From NCBI GenBank assembly GCA_013396655.1, contig WBMV01001908.1, forward strand, positions 325 through 64,324: a stretch of DNA of 64,000 nucleotides, read 5' to 3'. Every line of letters starts with the position of its first letter. Position 1 is the stretch's first letter. Below the pieces are notes generated by a model. That model ran no database searches. It was not told the DNA's origin and saw nothing but the letters and a program-made list of their open reading frames with translations. Positions 35,301-45,900 of this stretch are shown in pieces. This DNA comes from Campylorhamphus procurvoides. Lineage: Eukaryota > Chordata > Aves > Passeriformes > Dendrocolaptidae. The translations under genes and the position numbers were made by a program.

Positions 35301-38300
35301 CTGCCCCCTCATGAAATCTGAGCCCGGGATGGCTGAGGGCAGTGGCAAGTCCCTAAAAACAGTGAGCACAGGAGGCAGGGCACAACCACATGCCCAGCAC
35401 TCTGCCTGGTGGGACTTTCAGGCAGCATCTCCTTCTGCCACGCTAACAGCTGAGCCTGACCTGCAGCGGTGAATTCCCCCTGGCAGAGCTTATCTACGAA
35501 TGCCAGCTCCCTCCAAGCCCCAAACCAACTGGTTAAATGTACAGGAGGCCTCTTCATGGGGCTGCTTCAAAGCCACATTGTTTTGGCAGCCAGTCCAGTT
35601 CCCCGGGTGTGACAGCATTGGGGTTTGTCTGATACCAGTCTGCTGCCTCACAAATTGCTCAGATAGACCCAGAATTGCTGAGGATTGTGGTACGGGTTGA
35701 ACCAGAGCATCAACTCTTTTCCTGCCTGGCATTTGATCTGCTCCTGCTGATTGCAAATAGGTTATAAAAGTTATTTGGAATCATTAGATAACATAGAACT
35801 CTGAGCTTGGTGTAATTGACACAATGGAGCTGTACATTGCTTTGTGCTATGAGCAAATTTCACAGCTTTGCTTCTTTTCATGTTTATTGTCTCAGCCCTC
35901 ATGTGTGGCAGGGGAGAGCCCACTGTGGGCAGGTGATCCCACCCAGCCACCCCGCAGCTGCACACTGGCACTGCAGTCAATAGTGTGTGGAAGTACGGGA
36001 GGCAGGGACAGAAGATACTGCGTGGGTTTCTGCCCCCTTTGCTTCCCATCCCAGATCTGAAGCACCCCTAACCAGACAGGCACCATTCAGAAACCGTTTC
36101 CCTGTGATAACGCTCTGCCATACCAGGTTAGAAACTGTGTGCTCCACCTTCAGGTCAAGGCCTTAAACAGTGCTCCCTACAGTACTCAGTCTTGCTAGTT
36201 TTAAGGTCCTCAGCAAAGCATCAAGCACCTTCTCATCCATTTCAACAAGCATTTGAGGGCACCAACACTCCGTTGCAGCAGACAGCATAGGTTCAACTGA
36301 GAGCAATGCAACAGGCCTTTCTCCCAACCCCCTTTCAGTTCATAAAACCCCTGGCCCAAATCAGCATCCTGTACAAAGTCTCCTTGCTAAGCCTCATGCT
36401 TTCACTACCCTTGAGGAAACTTCAGCACCAGCTCTATCAGCACTCCACCATTTAGCTGTATCACTCCTCAAAAGACTGAGAGGACAAAATGCTTTCTAGA
36501 GAGAACAGCGATATGGCTCCACACCTAATTCAAGGATGGTGATGGACACAGTGCTCTGGGGTTTTGTGTCTCTGAACTCCTGCTCCTTTCCTGTGAATCA
36601 GCTCAAACTCTTAGGGATCAAGCAACCCTTCAACTGCTGCCTTTCCCCCTCCTCCTCCAGATTGAGCACAGAAGACAATGCAATGCTTTCTTGAGAAGCA
36701 CAGCCTTTTAGGGATCTACTTGGCTCCAACAGGAGTGTTACTGACAACAGCTCCTACGGTCCCAATTCACAGAGGGGCGCAGGAACACCTACAAGGTGGG
36801 ATCCAAATGGCATATTGCATTGTATCTGCCCCTCTTCTTCACCCATGAGCCTTTCTTACTTGCTCCCTCTTTACAGTTTCAACTTTTCCTGGTTCTCATG
36901 CTTAAAACAACCCCTAAGCATAAAAAAATTCATCTCCATGCAACACCGTTATTTCTCTCCCTTGCCTGCCCTCACACACTGAAATAACCTGTCTCTGTCC
37001 CTTTTGGTATTGCTATAATTACTAGCTATTTCAGAATTCCAGGGTGAGGAGAGAGCACTGGTTTCCTCTCCATTCTTTCACTCAGAGAGAATTCAACTCC
37101 TTGAAAATAGATTTTCCATTTTGAAAATAGAAAAAGACTTATCTTAGCTCCTAGATGGAGGTGCAGTGGTTTTCCGTTTTGAGGGGGGAATCCAAACTAC
37201 AATGCTTCATTACTCTTTGGACAATTTCCCACTGGTCAGAAGTACTGTGTTTAAAAAAACCCACAACCACAAAAACAAATACTGGAAAAAAACAAACGAA
37301 CAAGTTTGTATTCCTCTTACTTGGAAAGACACATCACAGTGCAAAACCAGGACAGAGGCAACTTTTGTGACTAAGTCTCAGAACCTTGAGTAAGAAACTA
37401 GAAAACCTACTTCTTTGCAATTGACTCATTCTGTGACAGATCACTGAGATTATCTCAGCATTGGATTCCTAGTCAGCAAAATACATGGGTTTTACTAGAT
37501 TAACATTAATGAAGGAATTTGAGAACGTTGCTGCAGTGTGCCACAGAGGACTTTTTTTATATTCCTTAGCCTTCATCTAAAGTTATTTTAGACTTCATAA
37601 GCTATATCAAGCATACATGACTTTGCCCAAGTAATTTACAAGGACGCAGCATTAGCTTTCTGCAGACAGCCCAAAGCAGCAGCACTATGCAGGTTTGGTG
37701 ATCAAGCTCATGGGTTGGACACCCAGCTGCCATGGACCTACCAAACAAGTTTAGGTAAGTCATGTTTGCATCTCAAATTAAACAGGGCAGATAGCATTTA
37801 TCCATGTCCCCAGGATGTTGATAGGTAACGTTCAAAAGGAGAAATACATTCATATTTTCAGCCACCAGCCCTTTCAAGTCCTCCACACTGAGTTCCTTTC
37901 TCATATGCTGTAATTCCTTCAGCCCTTTGGACTCACATAACCCCAAACAACCCCAGTTACTAGATCTCCCTACTACCATAGCTCTGCTACTCAGGATTCT
38001 CAACTCCTGTTTGACAACACTCTTGAAATACCTTTTTTCCTCTTATTTGCTGTTGGTTTGTTGCTTGAGGGAACCCACTTACAATCTGGTTACTATACTG
38101 ACCAGAAGATCTGAAGGGCAAGAAGTGATCTGTGATCACAGTGATCTTCAGATTGCCTCTACCAAAACACAAGGACACATTTGATACACTCACTGAGGGA
38201 ACAAAGAGCATTCATTTGGGAGAGGGCAGGAGATGGCTTCTCCTGGAATGTGTGATGAAACATGTGATGCTTTTCTCGGGAGTTGTTGAAGATCATCCAA

Positions 38301-39222
38301 AGGTTTTTGATAACAGAATGATCCCGGATGATCCTTTCCCCACCTTGCTGTAGTGTGTCTCACCTCTCTGGCCCAACATCAGAGTGGCACATCGCAGTGT
38401 TCCTGATACCCTTTTGGACAGTGCTTAGGCCAGCCTCCAAAATAAGCAGTGCTTATAAAAGCATTACTTAAAGCAGCCACTTGCTCCCTTCCTGTCCCAG
38501 CCCCAGCAGCCTATTCACCCACGCAAGCACACCAAAAACGACTGAATCTGAGACCAGATGTTCACAGAGAAGAGTAAAGGTCTGACAAGTGACAAACAGC
38601 AAGAATGGAAGTGAATAAACTTAGAGAGTTTAAGTGGGCATTAAACTTCAAGCACCACTTGAAAGCTCTTAGGCAATACAACAGGCAAAGAGTCTTCACT
38701 CTAAGTATTTTAAGAACTGCTTAAAGAACTGATTTTAAGCATCTCTATTCATTAGCAGTGCAGCTGTTGACTGTCTTCTTCCAACTGTGGCCTCACTGCT
38801 CTGCTTTCTTGGGCCACATCCTTCTCCCATATTCCCTGAGCTGATCTAGCACAGGGACTGCAGGAGACCAGCCAGGTCACAGCATGTGCACTGTGTCAAT
38901 TGCTGGAGCTGGTGCTCAGCGCCCTGAGCCAGCCCGAGGCACAGGGAGCTGCTCTCCATGGAGCCCTGCATGGCCCTGCCAGGTGCCACTTGTCTCACAC
39001 CTCAGTGCAGGGAGGCTCAGGGTGGGCACCCACCCCGGGTGGCCAGACCTTTGGGTGCGAAATGCTTCTCTGCCTGGCTGAGCTGTGCACCCTGGGGACA
39101 GCCCAGCCCGAAGCCGCTGTCCCTGCAAGCCCCGCTGTCCTCTCAGACCCCCCCGTCCCCTCAATCCCGCTGTCCCCTCAGTCCTCCCAGCCCCCCCGTC
39201 CCCTCAGTCTCTGCTGTCCTCT
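32395..39222 (-). other. TOM1: TOM1 intron 1 up to the assembly gap
   Basis: About 6.8 kb. No TOM1 first exon is found in it, nor any other exon with good support. A 15-codon ATG-to-donor segment at 33343-33387 is discussed under rejected items. The last 150 bases become C-rich and tandemly repetitive as they enter the gap. Confidence 0.65.
39125..39222 (+). repeat. C-rich minisatellite running into the gap
   Basis: Irregular repeats of a pyrimidine-rich unit (CCCGCTGTCCCCTCAGTC and variants) occur five to six times up to the first N. The repeat probably continues into the unsequenced 554 bases and explains the failure to assemble. Confidence 0.75.
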
Positions 39223-39776
39223 NNNNNNNNNNNNNNNNNNNNNNNNNNNNNNNNNNNNNNNNNNNNNNNNNNNNNNNNNNNNNNNNNNNNNNNNNNNNNN
39301 NNNNNNNNNNNNNNNNNNNNNNNNNNNNNNNNNNNNNNNNNNNNNNNNNNNNNNNNNNNNNNNNNNNNNNNNNNNNNNNNNNNNNNNNNNNNNNNNNNNN
39401 NNNNNNNNNNNNNNNNNNNNNNNNNNNNNNNNNNNNNNNNNNNNNNNNNNNNNNNNNNNNNNNNNNNNNNNNNNNNNNNNNNNNNNNNNNNNNNNNNNNN
39501 NNNNNNNNNNNNNNNNNNNNNNNNNNNNNNNNNNNNNNNNNNNNNNNNNNNNNNNNNNNNNNNNNNNNNNNNNNNNNNNNNNNNNNNNNNNNNNNNNNNN
39601 NNNNNNNNNNNNNNNNNNNNNNNNNNNNNNNNNNNNNNNNNNNNNNNNNNNNNNNNNNNNNNNNNNNNNNNNNNNNNNNNNNNNNNNNNNNNNNNNNNNN
39701 NNNNNNNNNNNNNNNNNNNNNNNNNNNNNNNNNNNNNNNNNNNNNNNNNNNNNNNNNNNNNNNNNNNNNNNNNNNN
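39223..39776. other. Assembly gap (554 N), probably hiding TOM1 exon 1
   Basis: A run of 554 N is flanked on the left by a C-rich minisatellite and on the right by a CpG island. TOM1 exon 1 (start codon plus about 17 residues, phase 1) is missing from all visible sequence upstream of exon 2. The gap is the most likely place for it. Confidence 0.8.
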
Positions 39777-39935
39777 AGAGGCGCCCGGGGGCGGCGGCGG
39801 CCCGCACGGAGCCCCGGCCCGCGGGAACGGAGGGGCTCCCGCCGCCCCGAGCCACGCCGGGCCCCTGCAGAGCACCCCGGAGCCAGAGCGGCGCCCGGAT
39901 CGGGGAAAGCCGGTGGCGGTGGGGTTTTGGTTCTC
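39777..39935 (-). promoter_or_regulatory. TOM1: CpG island, presumed TOM1 promoter
   Basis: About 160 bases of very GC- and CpG-rich DNA with CGG-type runs directly follow the gap, in sharp contrast to the surrounding DNA. It lies where the promoter or 5' UTR of minus-strand TOM1 should be. It encodes no part of TOM1 in any frame. Confidence 0.55.
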
Positions 39936-39966
39936 CATAGCCTGGTGGGGGAGCGCACTCGTGGGA

Positions 39967-40150
39967 ACTGGGAGGAAATCCTTTACTGGGAGGGTGGCGA
40001 GGCACTGGAACAGGTTGCCCAGGGAAGTTGTGGATGCCCCTTCCCTGGAACTGTGCGAGGTCAGGTGTCCCTGCCCACGGCAGGGGGAGTGGAACGATGA
40101 GCTTTAAGGTCGCTTTCAACCCAAACCATCCTATGGCTCCATACGGGGCG
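39967..40150 (+). mobile_element. CR1 LINE 3' end
   Basis: The plus strand carries the CR1 3' end in forward orientation: GAGGCACTGGAACAGGTTGC, CCAGGGAAGTTGTGGATGCC, TGTCCCTGCCCACGGCAGGG, then TTTAAGGTCGCTTTCAACC and a degenerate CTATG-type tail. About 60 bases typical of the element are deleted internally. It sits just upstream of the presumed TOM1 promoter. Confidence 0.92.
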
Positions 40151-40804
40151 GGTAGTAAGGCTTCGTGTTCTGCGATGTGCTCCCGACCTAATTCCCTGCC
40201 CTGCCCAAGGTGAGGCTGCAATCAACCAACACCCATACCCGGAAAATGGGGACAGGTTAATAACGAGCAGAAATCCCACTCTTTAACACTGCCACGCCTG
40301 ACATCCCGTGTAACATACTCAGTCCCGGGTATTGGTCTCACCTGAACGCTGTGAACCCGAACTGAGGTGAGGCAGCAGGGAACAGGAATGCCCTGATGCT
40401 ATCTGTGGTGCTCAGTGGTGTGTCTCCCTTCGGGAAGAACCCCGAATGGCCAGGGCTATTTGAGTGATGACCACGGTGACCTGCACTGCTGCAAACAGTA
40501 CAGCTTGCCTGCAATCTGAGTGAATTTAGAGAAGATAGGATTGGATGTGTTTTGCTGAGAAACACTAGGTATGAATAGTAACAGCTGCAGAAAACAGTGC
40601 ATGCCAAAAATGAACGACAATACTCCAAATGTTAAAAAAAAAATTATATTGTAAGTACAGTACAAAAAGGTTTGTGTATATTTGTAATGTAATCTGGACC
40701 AAACAGCAAAGAAATAACAAAAATATAAAAACTCCTAAGTCTTGCCAAAGTTTTCCCTATAGTACCAAATACCACAAGATACAGATTATACAAAGTGTAC
40801 AAAT

Positions 40805-40810
40805 TTTAAT
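40805..40810 (-). terminator. HMGXB4: Candidate HMGXB4 polyadenylation signal (ATTAAA)
   Basis: The minus strand reads ATTAAA about 2.1 kb after the HMGXB4 stop codon, with a T/G-rich stretch (TGTATCTTGTGGTATTTGG) 25-50 bases further on. The 3' UTR length is plausible, but other ATTAAA hexamers lie between. Confidence 0.35.
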
Positions 40811-41609
40811 AAAAATACAATACACCAGGGCTGTGTGTGTTTTTCACTCTTCAAGAGTTTTCTGTTGTACAGATGACAAAGCTAAGGCTGATCCCCTTCT
40901 GTTTCTTTGAGAGCGGATCCATCCCTTTACCAGAATGCTCTCAACTGTAAAGGGCTTGAAAAAACCAGTTATTTTGTGCCACTCCCAACAGCAGATGATT
41001 TAGTATAGGCCAGGATCCCTCCTGGGACCTTCCTAATTCTGGGCTCACTGGGATTTGTCATACACTGTTAAAATATGTGTGTTCTGGTTCAGTGGTCCGA
41101 GAACTTTCTGCCTCCTCTGCTGACTGACTGAGAAAACTTCTCACTGCACTGAGAAAAACTCTGTAAGAGACAGAATACCTTGTACAGGCACATTTGGGGA
41201 ATACATGGTAAAGAGGCATGGGGAGAAAAACCCTCCTGTGCACCCAAGGATTTAATTTAATTCTGATTTGGGGCTCAGCCACAAGAAGGGACAGTTCACT
41301 TTCAACTATCCTGAAAAACAGAAGCTAGACTTACTTGGAAGTGAAAAATGGCTCTTCTGTAATTTTAGAACTTTTCCATTAAAAAGCTGGAAAGGCTTGA
41401 GTCAAATTGTATTTCATTGAGTCAATTTATATTTCTACCTACCTTCACAAGATAGCCTGTTTCTACAAACACTTAGAATCTTCCTGGTGTTTTCCCACAC
41501 ATTTACTACTGCACATATAGCTGATTCCCATAGGAAGTGAGGTGAGGCAAACTTCATTCATATTTTCCACACACTGCTGGCTGAGGGAGGGATTTTTGCT
41601 TTTAAGTTA

Positions 41610-41611
41610 TG

Positions 41612-41648
<37 letters not shown>

Positions 41649-41649
41649 G
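41610..41649. repeat. Compound (TA)n(CA)n microsatellite
   Basis: About ten TA dinucleotides are followed directly by about nine AC dinucleotides. It lies in the presumed HMGXB4 3' UTR and should be length-polymorphic. Confidence 0.95.
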
Positions 41650-42429
41650 CCAGAAATATACAGGATAAATTAAAATCTGTTACAGATATCGGTAGAAGTT
41701 AAATACATGTGATATGAACACCACATACACATATAGACAGACAGACATAAGCCTAAACAGTAATCAAGTGTTCTCCTGCAGCTCCTTTTCTAGAGGAGCA
41801 GAAAACCAAACTCCAAGTATGTGGCTGGAAGGAAGGGGAACCTGTCCAATCAACCCACATCTGCCTTACTCAGCTGTAACTGCTTCAAACTGGTCACTAG
41901 TCAGTGCTTTGCAGCAGAACCACGGCTTTTAACAGTGCTGGTGAAAGCGATGGGGGATCAGCAATCTCACAAAACAGGTGCAGGAGGGGCAGAAGCAATT
42001 CAAGTTTTTCCCATCTGCTTCTGCACTTGTCTCCATCAAAGTAGACTGACCATGCCCTGGAAAAATCAGCAGGAAGTTCGCTCTCTCAAGCCAATGCAGT
42101 TGGTTGATACATTGTGCTAATGATGATTTGGGTATGAGTCTACAACACAAAATTAAACTTGTTGACATCATCTACTTCACTTCAAATACCAGCTACCAGA
42201 CGAGCCAGCTGATGCCGAAAACTTTCAGTTATCACTGACTGAGGAGCGGGGGTTGGAAGAAGTGACCAAGAGGCAAAGACCTCTGTGTCTTTAATCAGCT
42301 ATCCAGCTTTCCTGTCAAGCAGTGGATTTGAAACCGAAAAAGAGTTACAAATAAGGCTGGTGAATAATTCAGTTGTATTCCTTGGTCCAAAATATATTTT
42401 TGTCTCCATCTGCATATCAAATATCAGTT

Positions 42430-42640
42430 TAGGTTGGCAAGGGTATCCGGAAGTCATGTGGTCCATCTCCCTGCTTAAAGAAAGTCCAGCTAGAGCAGGC
42501 TGCTCATTCAATTTTTAAGTATCATCAAGGATGGAGAGTCAAGAACCTCCCTGAGTCGCCTGTTTCAATGACCCCTCTCATGGTGACAGCTTTCTTCTTT
42601 ATATTGAGAAGTCCATTCTCTGCCTGCTTCCCCCACTATA
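42430..42640 (-). mobile_element. Diverged CR1 LINE fragment in HMGXB4 3' UTR
   Basis: The plus strand matches the reverse complement of a CR1 3' region at the CCAGCTAGAGCAGGCTGCTC block, AAGGATGGAGAGTCAAGAAC and CTGTTTCAATGACCCCTCTC, with many substitutions and small deletions. It is an older copy than those at 17 and 40 kb. Confidence 0.75.
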
Positions 42641-42920
42641 GGATCTGAATTTAAGGCAAGTATCTCAAAAGCTTTCTGAATTGTTCATACAGAATACTTT
42701 CAGATTGGAGGACATTTCACCCACTGACACAAAGGTGTTAGTTCTGAGTTTTCTCAGCTTAATTTCACAACTTTTCAAAAACAGTACAATCCTATATATA
42801 TACTATACATACATAAAACTTTAAAAGCCTCCACATGGAGCCCTTCAGGAGCACCAGCGTAGTGCGTATGTACACAAGTCAGTTACGCAGAGGTGGAGTA
42901 CATCCCAGGATCTTTTCCCA

Positions 42921-42965
42921 TCAAAGTCCAGGCATGATGTAGGCAATGTTGTCTAGTGTGTTTGA
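42921..42965 (-). CDS. HMGXB4: HMGXB4 exon 11, last coding exon
   Basis: It encodes [14 protein letters not shown] and TGA, identical to the human C-terminus. The 3' UTR continues to lower coordinates and contains a CR1 fragment, a compound microsatellite and candidate poly(A) signals. Acceptor TCCCAG|TCA. Confidence 0.96.
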   Translation of the reverse strand, partial: SNTLDNIAYIMPGL

Positions 42966-45900
42966 CTGGGAAAAGAAATTCAGGATTTTTTAGTGACAGG
43001 TAATAACTCAAAATCCTTAAAAAATGACAGAGATGAGGGTACTAAGCATATTCACTTGTCTTACAAGTTATCACTTGATGAGACAACCAAATCTGCCTAT
43101 CAATCATTGGGCTTATTTTCACATTTTTGAAAATGTACATTAACTAAACATAAAGGTAACCTCAGTATTTTTAAGCACCTGGAAATGCTGAAAATGCTTG
43201 AGGCTTTTCCCAAGTGACCTCCACCTTTTGAATCCCATACTCTATCTTTTCAAGCCACAGAGACCATATCACATCAGCCACAGAAAAAAACAGTTACGAA
43301 GGATATGAGCAAGGTGGTCAAAGTTGTAACATACAGAAAAAAAATTACCTGAATTTACGCTTACAAGTTCTCTATGAAAATTCTGTATTGTAAAAGTAAA
43401 GAGAGAAAGCCTTCCATACAACCCCAAAAGGGTGTCAGATGGGAAAAAGAAGTGCTCTTCAGTTTTTCTATCAAAACATAACAGAATTCTGAGAGTAAGA
43501 GTCCTTCCATGCACTTTAGAAAAAAAGTCCTAAGCTCAAAACCAGTCACTAGCTATATGTTTCTTCAACTGTGCAGTGTTTCATTAAGCTGAAGCTGTGG
43601 CTGAATAGCTGAAGAAGGCCTTAGAACACCACCTTTTAATCGGAGGAGTTGGAGTTGCATCAATTGTGATTCTAGAAGTTAACAATGCCACCTACTGCTT
43701 GAAAGATAAATTGCATTCTACATCCAACACTGCTGAATTTTACCTTCTTGTTATGTATCTGACAGTAAAAATCAGAATTTATTTATTATCAACTTCTGAA
43801 CACCAGTTTTCAGAAGTGAAGGGTAAGTGCCTTAATTCACCTAAAGCTCCACTGCTCCTTCTAACAATGAGTTGATCAAGTTTCCAATAGACACACCATT
43901 AGTCATGTGGTGTAATTGCTCTGAATGCACTTGGCAAGCAAGAAGGAAAAAGGCATATGATTTTTTTCCATGGCTTAGAATGGGAACACCCTACTGACTC
44001 AGCTTTTGTGAAGAGAGCCAGTTTGTGGGAGCTCAAAGACTAAGCTGTCAGCTCTGTTCCTGTTGTTAACAGTCTGTTCGAAGAATGAATCAATGTTTGG
44101 GCTGCCCTATCATGACATACAAATTCATATCCCATTTTTGTTGTTCTCTCTGACAGTTTTGTTTTTAGTGTTTTAATTTTTGCAGGTTGTTTATTTTTGA
44201 TCTCCTATCCTTTGCTGCTTTATTCATGTCTCCTGTTGCAGATATGACTCCTGATTTCTTTTATGCTTCTGCCATCTTAATCTATGTCCACATCAGGCTA
44301 CACAGATTCCACAAACTGTTGCTAAATCAGGGCTCAATGATAAGTGTAGTTTAAAGCAGAAAAGAACCTGTAGCTATTCAGTTCCTTAAAACAGAGACTA
44401 TTTTTCTTGCCTCGGAGAAGGTTTCAGCCACATGTGAAAGGCCCTACACCATCACATTAGGAATCCTGAGATCACAAACCACTTTTTATGCTACTGAAGG
44501 AAAAACAGCTTGTGTGATACCGAGCAGTTAGAAGGGGGGTTTATTGCTACAGAAAATTAGAACTTTCAAAAATACTGGTGTATCCAGGCATTTTTATTGG
44601 ATTCAGATGGACTGACTCATCAGTAGAACAGGACCTACCCATATTGCAATTATGCTGCAAATATTAGGTCAGTTGCCAGTAGGAGATAAAAAGTTACACA
44701 ATATCATACAGTGGTAACATTTGTAAGAATTTCAAGAAATATTCCTCTATAAAAGTATATGACCACAAAAAATTTTCTTATTGCACTGGAATTATAACTA
44801 CATAAGACTGATTAATCAAAAAATCTCTATCTGGACTCTATTGAAATTAACAGTGCTAGAAGGAAAATAACCAAAAGGAACTTACCAAAACATGCTTCGG
44901 GCAGCCATTCAACTCAGGCAGCTGTGTGGTCAGACATGCCAATGGGCCCAAAGCGCAGATGATTGAATCTAGAAGTACTGACAAACTTCCTGAAACAGCC
45001 ACCATTCCCTGGTAGTAAAGAAAGAAAAAAAATTAGATGGGGAGGAGTAGTGGAACTCGTGGTTCTTTCTCAACTGTATCTATCCTCATGCAGATACAGT
45101 ATCTTCAGCTCCTCCAGTCCACTTTCATTATTTACACAGTAACAAAACTGTGCCTTGTGCTTCACAGAGAGACTGCTGGGTCACAAAGCTTAATAATTCA
45201 GTAGGCAACATACTGGTACAGGAAAAAGACAGGGAACAACAGAAAAGGTCAGAAGGTTGTGAGTTGCATAAAACATTGAATTCCCCAAATTTTTCTTATA
45301 TATATATATTTTATGCCATGAATACCATCTATTTTGTTAACTACATGAGTCCTAATGACAATATTTTTTTTATTTTTGACGTTTAAAGAAATGCTATGTC
45401 TGCAAAAAATGTTTTAGTCACTGATAAACTTTCAGGAAAGGGAATTTGTGTGCTTTTCTGTACTCTGGTTGTTCCCTGAAAATTACCTCAATCAGTCATA
45501 CAAAAAAATTGCAAGAACATTTATTTCACTGCCTGATAAAACAAGCAAGCACAGTGCGATGAGATGATCATGCTACCCATAAAATTCAGTGGTATTATTT
45601 GAGACAAATATGTATTCTGCTTAGAGGCTGGGCTGAGTTCTGAAAGTGTGCATGTCTGTGCGTGCATTCATAGAATCACTATCATTTAACAGCACGAAAC
45701 AATTAAAATATGACATTTTCTATGTTACCAGGTAAGTGGAAAGAATAGTAGCCCCTATCCAAAGCACTGGCAATATAATACTGCCAGAAAACTACAGAAC
45801 ATGCAAAAAACCATCTTGGTTAAGGCTGAGAGTTTATTAATAAGTAGAACAGTAACAGAAAGTGACCAGAAACTAGCAAAATAGCAAGGAAGTACCAGAT

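Noticed and set aside
34902..35369. 155-codon minus-strand ORF in TOM1 intron 1
   Set aside because: No splice sites, domain or coding bias could be supported, and the second half reads like random AT-rich translation.
38900..40221. Six long ORFs of 244-380 codons across the 554-base gap
   Set aside because: They exist only because N codons are not stops. The real sequence on either side is repeat, CpG island and CR1.
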